This document shows positions 9,300 to 19,813 of a stretch of 63,169 nt of DNA, in pieces. The position numbers were made by a program, and so were the translations under genes. Each line of letters opens with the position of its first letter. Position 1 is the first letter of the stretch. The notes under the pieces were generated by a model. That model saw only the letters and a list, made by a program, of their open reading frames with translations. It was not told the origin of the DNA and did not search any database. Source of the stretch: Marinosulfonomonas sp. PRT-SC04 (GTDB lineage: Bacteria > Pseudomonadota > Alphaproteobacteria > Rhodobacterales > Rhodobacteraceae); the NCBI GenBank assembly GCA_001321835.1, contig JPUR01000114.1, forward strand, positions 1-63,169. The letters are read 5' to 3'.

Positions 9300-9470
9300 C
9301 TTAGATCTCCTATTTGTGCCGCTTTATCCTCACATTCACTATACAGGCTTTCGGGTCAATGCGTCAGTGTGCGCGCCGCCAGCGTATATCTATGTGTATT
9401 GCCCCTTTTATATCCGGCCCATCCCGCATAGGTTCGCTGCAAAATTAACATACTGATAGGAGCGCCTAAT

Positions 9471-9977
9471 ATGGCCGATATTAAAGATCCCGAAAACACT
9501 ATCCTGATGGAATTGAAAGACGGCACCGTCACCATCGAACTGCTGCCGGATGTTGCGCCAAAGCACGTCGAGCGCATGAAGGCGCTGGTGCGGGCCGGAT
9601 CCTATGACAACGTTTGCTTTCACCGGGTGATTGACGGTTTCATGGCGCAGACTGGCGATGTCGCCAACGGCAACATGGAAAATGATTTCAACCTGCGTGC
9701 CGCTGGCACCGGTGGCTCTGATATGGGCGATGTGCCGGCTGAATTCTCAAAAATTCCACATATTCGTGGCACCATTGGCGCAGCACGGTCGCAAAACCCT
9801 GATTCGGCCAATTCACAGTTCTTCATCAGCTTTGGCGACAATGCGTTTTTGAACGGTCAGTACACGGTTTATGGCCAAGTGATCGATGGCATGGACCTGG
9901 TTGATAAAATCGCCAAAGGCGAGCCACCAATGAACCCAGACCGGATGGTCAGTATGAAAGTGGCGGCAGATGCTTAA
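9471..9977 (+). CDS. ppiB: Cytoplasmic cyclophilin-type peptidyl-prolyl isomerase
   Basis: It catalyses cis-trans isomerisation of prolyl peptide bonds. The 168-residue single cyclophilin domain carries the active-site motif FHRVIDGFMAQTGD with the catalytic arginine, and ANSQFFISFGDN, the PPI signature. There is no signal peptide, so it should act in the cytoplasm. GATAGGAGCGCCTAAT supplies the ribosome site. Its last eight bases overlap the start of a second, membrane-anchored cyclophilin, so the two are probably translationally coupled. The pair probably arose by duplication, since the motifs FHRVID-FMAQTGD and DSANSQFFI are shared. Confidence 0.92.
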   Translation: MADIKDPENTILMELKDGTVTIELLPDVAPKHVERMKALVRAGSYDNVCFHRVIDGFMAQTGDVANGNMENDFNLRAAGTGGSDMGDVPAEFSKIPHIRGTIGAARSQNPDSANSQFFISFGDNAFLNGQYTVYGQVIDGMDLVDKIAKGEPPMNPDRMVSMKVAADA

Positions 9978-10584
9978 GCGCATAGCCCTGCCTTCGTTTC
10001 TGGGCGTTCTGGGTGTTGCGATTTGGGCGGCGTTTTTCTTTTATGATGGCGCAGACCAGCAGGCGTTGGCCAGCGATACGCCCAGCCAAAATCTGGTGAT
10101 CGAAGTCGGTGGCAGCCACAGCGGCACCATCATCATTGATTTGTTGCCGAATGTGGCACCAAAACATGTGGCGCGGATCATCGAACTGGCCAAATCCGGT
10201 GCCTATGACGGGGTGGTCTTTCACCGTGTGATTGATGCATTCATGGCTCAAACCGGTGATGTGCAATACGGTGTGCACGGCGAAGATAACAGCCGCGCGG
10301 GATCGGGATCTTCTGATTTACCTGATCTTAAGGCGGAATTTTCCAACATTCCATTCGTATTGGGCACGGTTGGTATGGCGCGTTCGGCCAGCCCGGATTC
10401 AGCGAACAGCCAGTTCTTTATCATGTTCGGTCCAGCCAAAAGCTTGAATGGTGAATACACCGTGGTTGGTCGTGTGACCGAGGGGCTGGAAACGCTCTAT
10501 AACATCAAACTTGGCGATAAATCGGCCAATGGTGCGGTCGATAATCCTGACTATATGGTCAAGGTTACAGTGACCGACGAGTAA
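9970..10584 (+). CDS. Exported or membrane-anchored cyclophilin-type peptidyl-prolyl isomerase
   Basis: This 204-residue cyclophilin begins with a basic start and a hydrophobic segment (about residues 7-25, LPSFLGVLGVAIWAAFFFY), which should act as an uncleaved anchor or signal peptide. That places the catalytic domain in the periplasm. The domain has FHRVIDAFMAQTGD and ANSQFFIMFGPA, so the active site is complete. It overlaps ppiB by eight bases and probably depends on ppiB translation. Having one cytoplasmic and one exported copy side by side is common in Rhodobacterales. A stem-loop follows seven bases after the stop. Confidence 0.9.
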   Translation: MLKRIALPSFLGVLGVAIWAAFFFYDGADQQALASDTPSQNLVIEVGGSHSGTIIIDLLPNVAPKHVARIIELAKSGAYDGVVFHRVIDAFMAQTGDVQYGVHGEDNSRAGSGSSDLPDLKAEFSNIPFVLGTVGMARSASPDSANSQFFIMFGPAKSLNGEYTVVGRVTEGLETLYNIKLGDKSANGAVDNPDYMVKVTVTDE

Positions 10585-10621
10585 GAAAAACAACGAGGCG
10601 TAGATTTTCTGCGCCTCGTTG
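10583..10621. terminator. Stem-loop terminator after the cyclophilin pair
   Basis: CAACGAGGCG (10591-10600) pairs with CGCCTCGTTG (10612-10621). The T-rich flank (TTTTTCTTAC) lies on the minus-strand side, while the plus strand continues ATTACGG. By sequence it would stop leftward transcripts better than the cyclophilin mRNA. It may simply protect the 3' end. Confidence 0.55.
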
Positions 10622-10711
10622 ATTACGGCGATATCAATCTCGCGTGAGCGAGGCTGGATTCACCACAGATCCTCTGTCATCGTTGCTCTGAACTCGACAG
10701 AAGGATCCATA

Positions 10712-11283
10712 ATGCAACGTAGTTTGCGCATATTCCCAATGATCGCGGCTCTTGTGAGCCTGTTTGTAAGCGTGGCCAGCGCCAACCCTGTGCGTTGGAA
10801 GACCAAGTGGCCAAATACTGATTTCTCCAAATCCAGCATATCTGATTGGGGCGAGATACTGTCGGGTGGGCCTCCCAAAGACGGCATTCCAGCCCTGTCT
10901 GATCCAACATTCCACAAAGCCTCCTCCGAAACATGGATTGCGCCGCGCGAACCGGTGATCACCGTTGAAATACAGGGATAAATCCCGCGCGCCTATCCGA
11001 TCCGTTACCTGATGTGGCACGAGATTGTGAATGACAAAATCGGCAAGCTGCCTGTCGTCGTGACGTTTTGCCAGCTGTGCAATTCTGGCATGGTGTTTGA
11101 TCGGCTGGTTGGTGAAAAATTGCGCAGCTTCGGGGTGTCGGGCAAGCTGCGCAATTCGGATATGGTGATGTTGGTTCGGTTCGGGGGTGGGATTTTTCGG
11201 GCCGCGATGTGGCGCATGACGTGATGTTCGCCTTTGAGTTTCACGCGTTTTTTCCGCGAGGCACGTGGATGTTAGAAAAATGA
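10712..11283 (+). pseudogene. Broken DUF3179 protein gene
   Basis: The reading frame starts MQRSLRIFPMIAALVSLF, a signal peptide, and continues with GGPPKDGIPALSDPTF, typical of the DUF3179 family of unknown function. An in-frame TAA at 10979-10981 interrupts it. The same frame then resumes with RAYPIRYLMWHEIVND, PVVVTFCQLCNSGMVFDR and GKLRNSDMVM, the most conserved block of the family. After that the match ends and the central 100 or so residues are missing. A shifted frame, HDVMFAFEFHAFFPRG, up to 11283 looks like the normal C-terminus. A nonsense change plus an internal deletion and frameshift make this a true pseudogene. Confidence 0.8.
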
Positions 11284-11367
11284 GCTGACGCATATGATGC
11301 TTTGGCCCCCCCTTTGCTCCCCCTGAGCGGGGAGGCCATAAGGGTGGTTTTACGCCCTGTCTAAAAG

Positions 11368-11424
11368 GCCGGAGGTGCCTTTGATGTCGGAGCCTCCGGC
11401 AGGGATGTTTAGGAAAAGAAGAAG
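11368..11424. repeat. Dispersed intergenic motif, copy A, with hairpin
   Basis: GCCGGAGG (11368-11375) pairs with CCTCCGGC (11393-11400) and is followed by the purine-rich string GGATGTTTAGGAAAAGAAG (from 11403) on the plus strand. The string ends against the tyrS stop codon. For tyrS, the complementary strand gives a T-rich run after the stop. It is one of six clear copies of the motif in this window. Confidence 0.7.
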
Positions 11425-12678
11425 TTAAGGTTTGAGCATTACTAAGGCGTGGCGTTTTTTCCCGGCCGAGAGTTTCAGCGCTGTGGTCAGATCGGTGCAG
11501 GTGATCATTTGACCGGCGTTGGTGACCGGTTCATCATTCATTTTAGCGCCGTTCTCGGCGATCAGGCGTTTGGCGTCTTTGCCGGATTTGGCCAGACCGG
11601 ATTTAACGAAAAGCTGTACGATCGAGATGCCGTCTCCGATGTCATCCGTTGTTAAGGTCAGGGCCGGCAGATCATCGCCAACGCCGCCTTTTTCAAACAC
11701 TTCGCGGGCGGTGGCCTCGGCAGTTCTGGCGGCCTCGGCACCGTGCGCCAATGTGGTGACCTCATTGGCAAGGCGGATTTTGGCCGCATTGATTTCGGCC
11801 CCCTCCAGTGCGCCCAGATGCTCGCATTCCTCGACTGGAAGTTCGGTATATAGCTTTAGGAAGCGGCCAACATCAGCATCTGTGGTGTTGCGCCAGAACT
11901 GCCAAAATTCGTAAGGCGAGCGCATTTCAGGGTTCAGCCAAACCGCGCCATCCAGAGATTTCCCCATCTTTTTACCGTCAGATGTTTCTAGAAGCGGTGT
12001 GGTCAGCCCGAAAATCTGATTGTTCAGCACCCGTCGTGTCAGATCAATGCCGTTGACGATATTGCCCCATTGATCAGAGCCACCCATTTGCAACAAACAA
12101 CCATAGCGTCGATTAAGTTCAAGAAAATCATAGGCTTGCAGGATCATGTAGTTAAATTCAAGAAACGACAAAGACTGCTCTCGATCCAGCCGAGATTTTA
12201 CTGATTCAAATGCCAGCATCCGGTTCACTGAAAAGTGTCGACCAATATCGCGAAGGAATGACAGGTAATTCAGACCATCCAGCCATTCAGCGTTGTTGAC
12301 CATTTCCGCATCAGTGGGCGCGTTCCCAAAGGAAATATAGTTGGTAAATACCGCTTTAATACCATCGATATTAGCGTTGATCGCGGCATCATCCAGCAGT
12401 GGGCGCTCCTCAGATCGAAATGAGGGGTCGCCTACTTTGGTGGTGCCGCCGCCCATCAAAACAATCGGTTTATGGCCGGTTTTTTGCAGCCAGCGCAGCA
12501 TCATGATCTGGATCAGACTGCCGACATGCAGAGATTTCGCGGTGGCATCAAAGCCGATATAAGCGGGCACCACGCCTTTGATCAGGGCCTCATCTAGTGC
12601 CTGATAATCTGTGCAATCCGCGACAAAACCGCGTTCCAGCATCACCCGCATGAATTCTGATTTGGCGTGGTAAGTCAT
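11425..12678 (-). CDS. tyrS: Tyrosyl-tRNA synthetase
   Basis: It charges tRNA-Tyr with tyrosine in two steps through tyrosyl-adenylate. The 417-residue class I enzyme has [16 protein letters not shown], with HVGS in place of HIGH, near residue 41. The tyrosine-site segment [19 protein letters not shown], the [11 protein letters not shown] strand and the KMSKS-type loop KKMGKS follow. A C-terminal S4 RNA-binding domain (about 345-410, [19 protein letters not shown]) is complete. The ATG overlaps the region in front of anmK, which runs the other way, so the two genes share a divergent promoter region of about 70 bases. Confidence 0.96.
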   Translation of the reverse strand: MTYHAKSEFMRVMLERGFVADCTDYQALDEALIKGVVPAYIGFDATAKSLHVGSLIQIMMLRWLQKTGHKPIVLMGGGTTKVGDPSFRSEERPLLDDAAINANIDGIKAVFTNYISFGNAPTDAEMVNNAEWLDGLNYLSFLRDIGRHFSVNRMLAFESVKSRLDREQSLSFLEFNYMILQAYDFLELNRRYGCLLQMGGSDQWGNIVNGIDLTRRVLNNQIFGLTTPLLETSDGKKMGKSLDGAVWLNPEMRSPYEFWQFWRNTTDADVGRFLKLYTELPVEECEHLGALEGAEINAAKIRLANEVTTLAHGAEAARTAEATAREVFEKGGVGDDLPALTLTTDDIGDGISIVQLFVKSGLAKSGKDAKRLIAENGAKMNDEPVTNAGQMITCTDLTTALKLSAGKKRHALVMLKP

Positions 12679-12747
12679 TTTGATAAATATCCGTTCTCAT
12701 GTGCTTTGGACCCTGATATATCGGGGTGTGCGGTCAAGGGGAAGAGC

Positions 12748-13869
12748 ATGTTGAAAGCTGGACGAAATAATGGGGCGATTTGGGCGCTTGGTGCGATGTC
12801 TGGTACCTCGCTTGATGGGGTTGATGGCGCGATGCTGCGCACGGATGGCGTGGCAATCCATGAATTTGGGGCCAGAGATTATCGTCCCTATAGCGAAGCT
12901 GAGCGCGCGGTGATTGCTGCCGCGTTCGGGCAATGGCCCGATGGTCAAGCCGTGACGGCCGCCGCCGAGCTGGTTGAAACCGCCCATGCGGAGCTGCTTG
13001 ACGGCTTCAAAGGCGCTGATTTGATCGGATTTCACGGTCAAACTTTGGCGCATGATCCATCCGGTCGCGGCACCCATCAGGCTGGGGATGGCAGCGTTTT
13101 GGCCGAGGTTCTGGAGACCCCTGTGGTGTGGGATTTCCGCACATCAGATGTTAAAATGGGCGGTCATGGTGCGCCATTGGCGCCGTTTTTCCACTTTGCT
13201 TGCGCCAAATGGATCAAGGCCACAGCACCTTTGGTGTTCTTAAATTTGGGCGGCGTGGGCAATGTGACATGGGTTGACCCGTCCAAGGACAAGCCCGAGG
13301 AGGCCGGTGCTTTGCTGGCTTTTGACACTGGTCCTGCCAACGCACCGATCAACGATTTGATGTCAATGCGGATTGGTCAGCCCTATGATAAAGGTGGAGC
13401 TTTGGCCTTAACTGGGGATGTTGATGAAGCACTGGTCGAGGCATTTCTAAACCGACCATATTTCCACAAAATGCCACCCAAGTCGTTGGATAGAAACGAT
13501 TTTGGAAATATCTTGGATCTGGTTGATTCCCATGACGATGAGGATGCTTGCGCCACTTTAACAGCCATTGCAGCGGCTTCGGTGGCCAAAGGCATGGAGC
13601 ATTTTCCATCTGCGCCAACCCGCGTGTTGGTGACGGGTGGCGGGCGGCATAATAAGGCGATGATGGCAATGCTCACGGTATTGCTGGACTGTCCGGTGTT
13701 GCCGATTGAGTCTGTGGGACTGGATGGTGATATGCTTGAGGCACAGGCCTTTGCTTATCTGGCGGTGCGAGTGGTGCGCGGCATGGCCACATCGGCCCCG
13801 TCAACCACGGGGGTGGCGGCACCGGTGGGCGGTGGCAAGATCAGTCGGCCATCCGGTGCGGCGATTTAA
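12748..13869 (+). CDS. anmK: Anhydro-N-acetylmuramic acid kinase
   Basis: It converts 1,6-anhydro-N-acetylmuramic acid, released during peptidoglycan turnover, to MurNAc-6-phosphate with ATP and water, feeding cell-wall recycling. The 373-residue protein has [14 protein letters not shown] at its start, [20 protein letters not shown] and [12 protein letters not shown], all family signatures of the actin-like kinase fold. The ATG at 12748 was chosen because AAGGGGAAGAGC precedes it and the first motif follows directly. A longer in-frame extension to 12667 has no such site. Its stop overlaps the convergent DUF985 cupin gene by four bases. Confidence 0.95.
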   Translation: MLKAGRNNGAIWALGAMSGTSLDGVDGAMLRTDGVAIHEFGARDYRPYSEAERAVIAAAFGQWPDGQAVTAAAELVETAHAELLDGFKGADLIGFHGQTLAHDPSGRGTHQAGDGSVLAEVLETPVVWDFRTSDVKMGGHGAPLAPFFHFACAKWIKATAPLVFLNLGGVGNVTWVDPSKDKPEEAGALLAFDTGPANAPINDLMSMRIGQPYDKGGALALTGDVDEALVEAFLNRPYFHKMPPKSLDRNDFGNILDLVDSHDDEDACATLTAIAAASVAKGMEHFPSAPTRVLVTGGGRHNKAMMAMLTVLLDCPVLPIESVGLDGDMLEAQAFAYLAVRVVRGMATSAPSTTGVAAPVGGGKISRPSGAAI

Positions 13870-14297
13870 GCGTAAGGAATTTCAACGCCTTGCGGCATCA
13901 TCTCGAATCCGTCGAACTGAAAGGCAGGCGAGACGGTGCAACCCACCAGCGTGTAGTCGCCGGTGCTGCGCGCAGCTTGCCAATGATGGGGTGGCACGAT
14001 CAATTGTGGGGCTTCGCCTGCCGTCAAATCTGGTCCCAAGCGCAGATCACGCGCAGGGCCTGCCTCGGTTTCAGCCATGCTCAGGATCAACGGCGCACCG
14101 GCGTAATAATGCCAGATTTCCACCGCATCGACACGGTGCCAACGGCTGGATTCGCCCGCTTTCAGCAGAAAGTAGATGCAGGTGCCAGCGGGGCGATTGC
14201 CGTCCTCAGCATCGGCAATCCAAGTCTGGCGATACCAGCCGCCTTCGGGGTGCGGGGTCAGATCCAGTTGTTTGATCATGGCGTCAGCGGTGGTCAT
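13866..14297 (-). CDS. Cupin protein, DUF985 family
   Basis: This 143-residue protein carries the DUF985 signature [16 protein letters not shown] near residue 10, then [25 protein letters not shown] and a C-terminal [16 protein letters not shown]. This is a single double-stranded beta-helix with histidines that could bind metal or a sugar ligand. The family is often called cupin or nucleoside-diphosphate-sugar epimerase-like, but its biochemical role is uncertain. It overlaps the anmK stop by four bases in convergent orientation. A broken AhpD-like gene lies 22 bases upstream on the same strand. Confidence 0.85.
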   Translation of the reverse strand: MTTADAMIKQLDLTPHPEGGWYRQTWIADAEDGNRPAGTCIYFLLKAGESSRWHRVDAVEIWHYYAGAPLILSMAETEAGPARDLRLGPDLTAGEAPQLIVPPHHWQAARSTGDYTLVGCTVSPAFQFDGFEMMPQGVEIPYA

Positions 14298-14318
14298 GGC
14301 GTTGTTTCCAATGGTAAA

Positions 14319-14841
14319 TTACTTCGCGGTAGGTTTCATCAAGGAAATATCGCACGCCGTGGCACAGTCCATAGCGCGTTTGATTCCGGGCAACATCGCT
14401 GCCCCGTTTATCACTAGTGCCAGCTCAATTAACCCCGCATCACCCCATTTGCCCAAAATAACCTCGCGGGCGGCGGGGGCATCACAGCGTTTGGCGACAA
14501 CGGCATCCGTCAGCTGCATCACAGCGATCAGGGCAGGGTCCGTTAGGGTGCCGTGTAAAATGGTTTCGATCAGAGCGGGTTTTAGGCGGGATTTACGCGC
14601 CAAATTCAGCTCGGCCTGCACGCAAGTGCCACAATCGGCGGCCAATGCGGCGCGGATGCGGGCGGTGTGATAGGCAGGCGGACAGGGTATTGCGCGGATC
14701 AATCACCCCGAAAATCCGGTTATACCTCGTCAAAAGTTTGATGTCGGTTTTGGCAATCTGGCGGACATAATCCAGCGCCACCCCCAGCCGTTTTTCGGCA
14801 CGATCCAACAGAAAAAGGGCAATGTTTTTCAGCATGGTCAT
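14319..14841 (-). pseudogene. Frameshifted AhpD-like (carboxymuconolactone decarboxylase family) gene
   Basis: Two frames together make one protein. The first begins MTMLKNIALFLLDRAEKRLG and runs to GVIDPRNTL. The second continues PPAYHTARIRAALAADCGTCVQ, with the CGTC redox pair of AhpD-like proteins, and ends KRAMDCATACDISLMKP. Removing the single base at 14682 joins them as NTL-PPAYHTAR with nothing lost. The upstream sequence TATATAAGGACATG gives the start. A one-base insertion explains the break, so this is either a recent pseudogene or a sequencing error. The family includes peroxidase-coupled disulfide reductases and decarboxylases; no function can be assigned here. Confidence 0.8.
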
Positions 14842-14897
14842 GTCCTTATATATAGGGGCAGGACGGGAGGCGAATGCAGTCGCCCCCCGCAATAAGC

Positions 14898-16292
<1,395 letters not shown>

Positions 16293-16330
16293 TCAGAAGC
16301 AAAGCCGCCTGGTTTGTCTGGAGGCAATAT

Positions 16331-17204
16331 TCAGGTTACACGACGCTCGCGCAAGAATGCGTACAGGCCGGCCACAATGGTGATGGCGACCCCGATTAAT
16401 GTCCATGCGTCAGGGCGCTCGCCAAACACGATGGCCCCAACCACCAGCGCAAATAAAATCCGTGAATAGCGAAACGGCGCAATCACCGAAACATCGCCTA
16501 CCCGCATCGCGGCAGTGATCGCCCAATACCCCGTCACTGAAACCATTACCAAACCAATGATTTTCCCCCAGTTCAGCAGGCTCATTTGCTGTGGTGTTGG
16601 CCCAAAATCATCAGCATCAGGCCTGCGGGCAGCAGCATGGCCATACCATAGGTTGAAATTCGCACTGTGGGCATTTGTTTCGGAATCATCCTCGTTGCCA
16701 GATCTCGCAGTGCCAGCCCGAACATGCCGGCCACCGCCCACATTGAAGCCGGATCAAAGCTGCTGCCACCGGGGCGCAGGATGATCAGCACGCCGATTAA
16801 TCCGACCAAGATGGCGCTCCAGCGCCGCCAATGGACCTTTTCACCCAGCAAAAATACCGCCCCCAGGGTCACTGCCAGCGGCGTGGCCTGAATGATGGCC
16901 GAGGCGGTCGACAGATCAATTTTTGAAAGGGCGGTGACATAGCAAACCGTGCCCCAGATTTCACTGATGTTGCGCAGCAGAACAGGACGCAAGAAAAAAT
17001 CGCGGCTGAAAACCCGATGCCCTTGTGCGCGGCAGATCAGGGCAAAACCGACCCGCCCAAGGTGCCGATTATAGCTAAAATCTGGCCAACAGGTAAATCA
17101 CGGGCTGCGGATTTAACAAAGCTGTCGGCAATGGTGAAACCGGCCATCGCGAAGACCATCAAAATAATTCCGCGCAGGTTTTCGCTTGAATTATACGAGC
17201 TCAT
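16331..17204 (-). pseudogene. DMT (EamA) family transporter gene with two frameshifts
   Basis: Three frames together encode a ten-helix drug/metabolite exporter. Segment one is MSSYNSSENLRGIILMVFAM to GTLGGS. Segment two runs from FALICRAQGHRVF through ALSKIDLSTASAIIQATPL and GEKVHWRRWSAILVGLIGV to about LMILG. Segment three covers PQQMSLLNWGKIIGLVMV to FGERPDAWTLIGVAITI. The breaks fall near 17040 and 16590. The start codon overlaps the fur stop as ATGA, so the gene was once translated from the fur mRNA. Two separate shifts make a sequencing error less likely than for the AhpD-like gene. Substrate is unknown. Confidence 0.8.
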
Positions 17205-17611
17205 TTTTTGATCGGCACGCCATAAAGTTCCAGTCGGTGCCCCTTCAGGGTGTAACCCAGCTTGGCAGCGATTTTTTCCTGTAATGCCTCGATTTCGGGG
17301 TCACAAAATTCAATCACCTCGCCTGAATTCATATCAATTAAATGGTCATGATGATCGCGATCCGCGGCCTCATAACGCGCACGGCCATCGCCAAATTCGT
17401 GCTTGTCCAGAATGCCAGCTTCCTCAAACAGTTTGACACTGCGATACACTGTTGCGATCGAAATCCGTGCATCAATCGCGCTGGCGCGGGCGTATAATTC
17501 CTCGACATCAGGGTGGTCATGCGCGTCTTGCAGCACAGTGGCAATCACTCGGCGCTGTTCGGTCATGCGCAGGCCGGAGCGCTCACATTTGGCGATAATT
17601 GTCACAGGCAT
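17201..17611 (-). CDS. fur: Fur-family metal-responsive regulator (Fur/Mur)
   Basis: This is a DNA-binding repressor of metal uptake genes. The 136 residues have the winged-helix domain (about 10-80, with SIATVYRSVKLFEEAG as recognition helix) and the dimer/metal domain with HEFGDGRARYE, DHHDHLIDMNSGEVIEF and H125. No C-terminal CXXC zinc pairs are seen, as in many alphaproteobacterial members. In Rhodobacterales and rhizobia this lineage often acts as Mur, responding to manganese rather than iron. The sequence alone does not separate the two, though the DHHDH stretch argues against Irr. The following gene, a decayed exporter, overlaps it by ATGA. Confidence 0.88.
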   Translation of the reverse strand: MPVTIIAKCERSGLRMTEQRRVIATVLQDAHDHPDVEELYARASAIDARISIATVYRSVKLFEEAGILDKHEFGDGRARYEAADRDHHDHLIDMNSGEVIEFCDPEIEALQEKIAAKLGYTLKGHRLELYGVPIKK

Positions 17612-17671
17612 TCTGCTCTCCGGATCGATGTGTGCGCCCCCAATCCGTTGATCAGGGGCTAGGTGTTTACT

Positions 17672-18355
17672 CTAGCTGTAAATCGTCGGCACGCTCAGCT
17701 GTTCGTGGGTGTGATTGACGCTGCGTGGCTCAATGCCCAGCTCATGCAGGTATTGGGCTTCGGTCTGGTTGTCCAGATCAATGCCCATGATTGACATCGT
17801 GTAAACCTGCGCTTCCATGCCGTTTGGAACTTGCCGTGCCAACCCATCAACATCAATCTCGGCGGCCAGCTCAGCGTTGACAAAATCACGTTCCTGCGAG
17901 GAAATATCGCCCAGCTTGCCCAGCAGTTTCTGGCGCTCTGAATCGTCAATTTTGCCATCGGATTTGGCGGCTTGGATCATTGTGCGTAGCATCAACCCCG
18001 CGGCCATTTCCTGTTGTTGTGTCGAAGCAATTTCCGGCTCGCCAGCATTGCTCAAGGCTTGGTTGAATTTGGCCCCAAAGCTGTTTTTCAAATCGGTACT
18101 GGCTGGTGCCGGTGCTGCAATGGCTGCCGCTCCGCCGCCCAGAAGACCGCCCAAACCGCCCAGACCACCACTGTTGCGAGTGGATTTCTGTCCGCCACCA
18201 AGCAGGGATTCGAGCATGGCCTCAAGCCCGCCTGATTGCCCACTTGATTGCGCGCCGCCGCCCGCGTTTGAGCGCCCCTTGTTGCTCAGGCTGCTCACAC
18301 CCTTTGATAGGGCCATGCCGATGGCAACTTTTGCCAGTGTACCCATGAGACTCAT
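17672..18355 (-). CDS. DUF533 (TerB-like) protein
   Basis: The 227-residue protein has a glycine- and serine-rich N-terminal half with low-complexity runs (GGLGGLGGLLGGGAAAIAAP). A helical domain follows (about 110-215) containing RTMIQAAKSDGKIDDSERQKL, which resembles the DUF533/YebE family and the wider TerB-like fold. The IDDSE-type acidic turn could bind calcium. The first 20 residues (MGTLAKVAIGMALSKGVSS) are amphipathic and may attach it to a membrane. Function is unknown. It is transcribed alone between fur and a sodium/proton antiporter. Confidence 0.82.
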   Translation of the reverse strand: MSLMGTLAKVAIGMALSKGVSSLSNKGRSNAGGGAQSSGQSGGLEAMLESLLGGGQKSTRNSGGLGGLGGLLGGGAAAIAAPAPASTDLKNSFGAKFNQALSNAGEPEIASTQQQEMAAGLMLRTMIQAAKSDGKIDDSERQKLLGKLGDISSQERDFVNAELAAEIDVDGLARQVPNGMEAQVYTMSIMGIDLDNQTEAQYLHELGIEPRSVNHTHEQLSVPTIYS

Positions 18356-18448
18356 AATATTCTTCGGTTACATTTAAGGAGACAAAATCTATATGGCATA
18401 GAATCTAACCTGCTATTAGCTCAAAAGCGCATGCCATAATTCATGCCC

Positions 18449-19708
18449 CTACATCAACTCCGGCTCGCGCCCGACCCGTTTGGCCAATGGGGCCACGGTT
18501 AGGCCTTGGACGATGATCGAGAACATCACCAAAATATAGGTCGCTGCCAAAATCACTGCTTTGTATTCACTGTCAGGCAGCGACAGGGCCAGCGCGACCG
18601 AAATGCCGCCCTTCAGGCCGCCCCATGTCATGATCGGGATCACGCCTTTTGAAAATTCGCGAAACGGGCGCAGCAGCATCACCGGCACCGCCACCGCCAC
18701 CAATCGGCCCAACAACGACAGACCAATCGCGCCGATGCCTGCGATGATCGCATCATCGGTAAAGGCCACCGCGAACACCTCAAAGCCGATCATCAGGAAC
18801 AGCACGGCATTGAGAATTTCGTCAATCAATTTCCAGAACGCATTGACGTATTTCCGGGTTTCCTCAGACATGCCGTGCTTCATGCCGACTTCGCCAATGA
18901 ACAACCCTGAAACCACCGCCATAATCGGAGCCGAGACATGCAGATAAACTGCCAATTCATAGCCGCCAAACGCCAAACCTAACGTGATTAGAACCTCAAG
19001 CGAATAATCATCAATCAACCGCATGACGCGGAAGGTTAACCAGCCTAAAACGCCGCCCAGAACCGCGCCGCCAATGGCCTCTTGGCCGAATAGGCTGAGC
19101 GCGCCAACGAAGGTCATGGCATGGTCGTTGTTGCCGGATGAAAACGCCAATCCGACCAGTATCAGGAACACCACATAGGCGACGCCATCGTTGAACAGGC
19201 TTTCGCCGGCGATCTTGGTTTCCATTGATTTCTTTAGGTTTGCAGCCCGCAACACTCCCAGCACCGCGACCGGATCGGTCGGGGATGCCAGCGCGCCAAA
19301 CACCAAAGCAGCCAGCAATGGCATGCCGGTCAACCAGCTGAACCCAATGCCGATAATTGCCGTCGATAACGCAATGCCCAGCGTTGCCATCAAGGCCACC
19401 ACGGCCCATTCGCGCTTCAGATCCGCCAGCTTTACATGCAACGCGCCGGCAAATAGCAACAGGCCCAACATGCCCTCAAGCAATGCGTTCGAGAACTCCA
19501 AATCTTTGACTTGCACACGCACCGCATCCGCCATGCCCCATTCGGGCACCATATAATCCACCGCCATAACGCCTAGGGACGCAAGGAATGCCACGATCAA
19601 AATCCCGATCGAAGAGGGCAGTTTTAAAAACAGATAATTGATGGCGCCAAAGGCCCCCGCCAGCACGATCAGTAGCGAGGCAATTTGTAAAAGTGTCATC
19701 TGTAGCAT
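18449..19708 (-). CDS. Cation/proton antiporter, CPA1 (NhaP) family
   Basis: It is expected to exchange Na+ (or K+) for H+ across the inner membrane in pH and salt homeostasis. The 419 residues form about twelve hydrophobic helices. The core carries FGALASPTDPVAVLGVLR and AGESLFNDGVAYVVF; the asparagine-aspartate pair of the second (FND) is the ion-binding ND pair of electroneutral CPA1 exchangers. A late segment MTWGGLKGGISVALALSLP is also typical. There is no cytoplasmic C-terminal regulatory tail. It has no operon partner; an EEP-family gene lies further upstream on the same strand. Confidence 0.9.
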   Translation of the reverse strand: MLQMTLLQIASLLIVLAGAFGAINYLFLKLPSSIGILIVAFLASLGVMAVDYMVPEWGMADAVRVQVKDLEFSNALLEGMLGLLLFAGALHVKLADLKREWAVVALMATLGIALSTAIIGIGFSWLTGMPLLAALVFGALASPTDPVAVLGVLRAANLKKSMETKIAGESLFNDGVAYVVFLILVGLAFSSGNNDHAMTFVGALSLFGQEAIGGAVLGGVLGWLTFRVMRLIDDYSLEVLITLGLAFGGYELAVYLHVSAPIMAVVSGLFIGEVGMKHGMSEETRKYVNAFWKLIDEILNAVLFLMIGFEVFAVAFTDDAIIAGIGAIGLSLLGRLVAVAVPVMLLRPFREFSKGVIPIMTWGGLKGGISVALALSLPDSEYKAVILAATYILVMFSIIVQGLTVAPLAKRVGREPELM

Positions 19709-19813
19709 CCCTGTTTTTCCAGCTCCTTATTCCCTAACACAGACACTGGGTAAATTGGAACTTACAACAGGCATGCACCTTCATTGAACCGTATTGTTCT
19801 GATCAACTGGCAA

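Noticed and set aside
10979..10981. In-frame TAA in the DUF3179 gene as programmed read-through
   Set aside because: The gene also lacks its central part further downstream, so plain decay is the simpler explanation.
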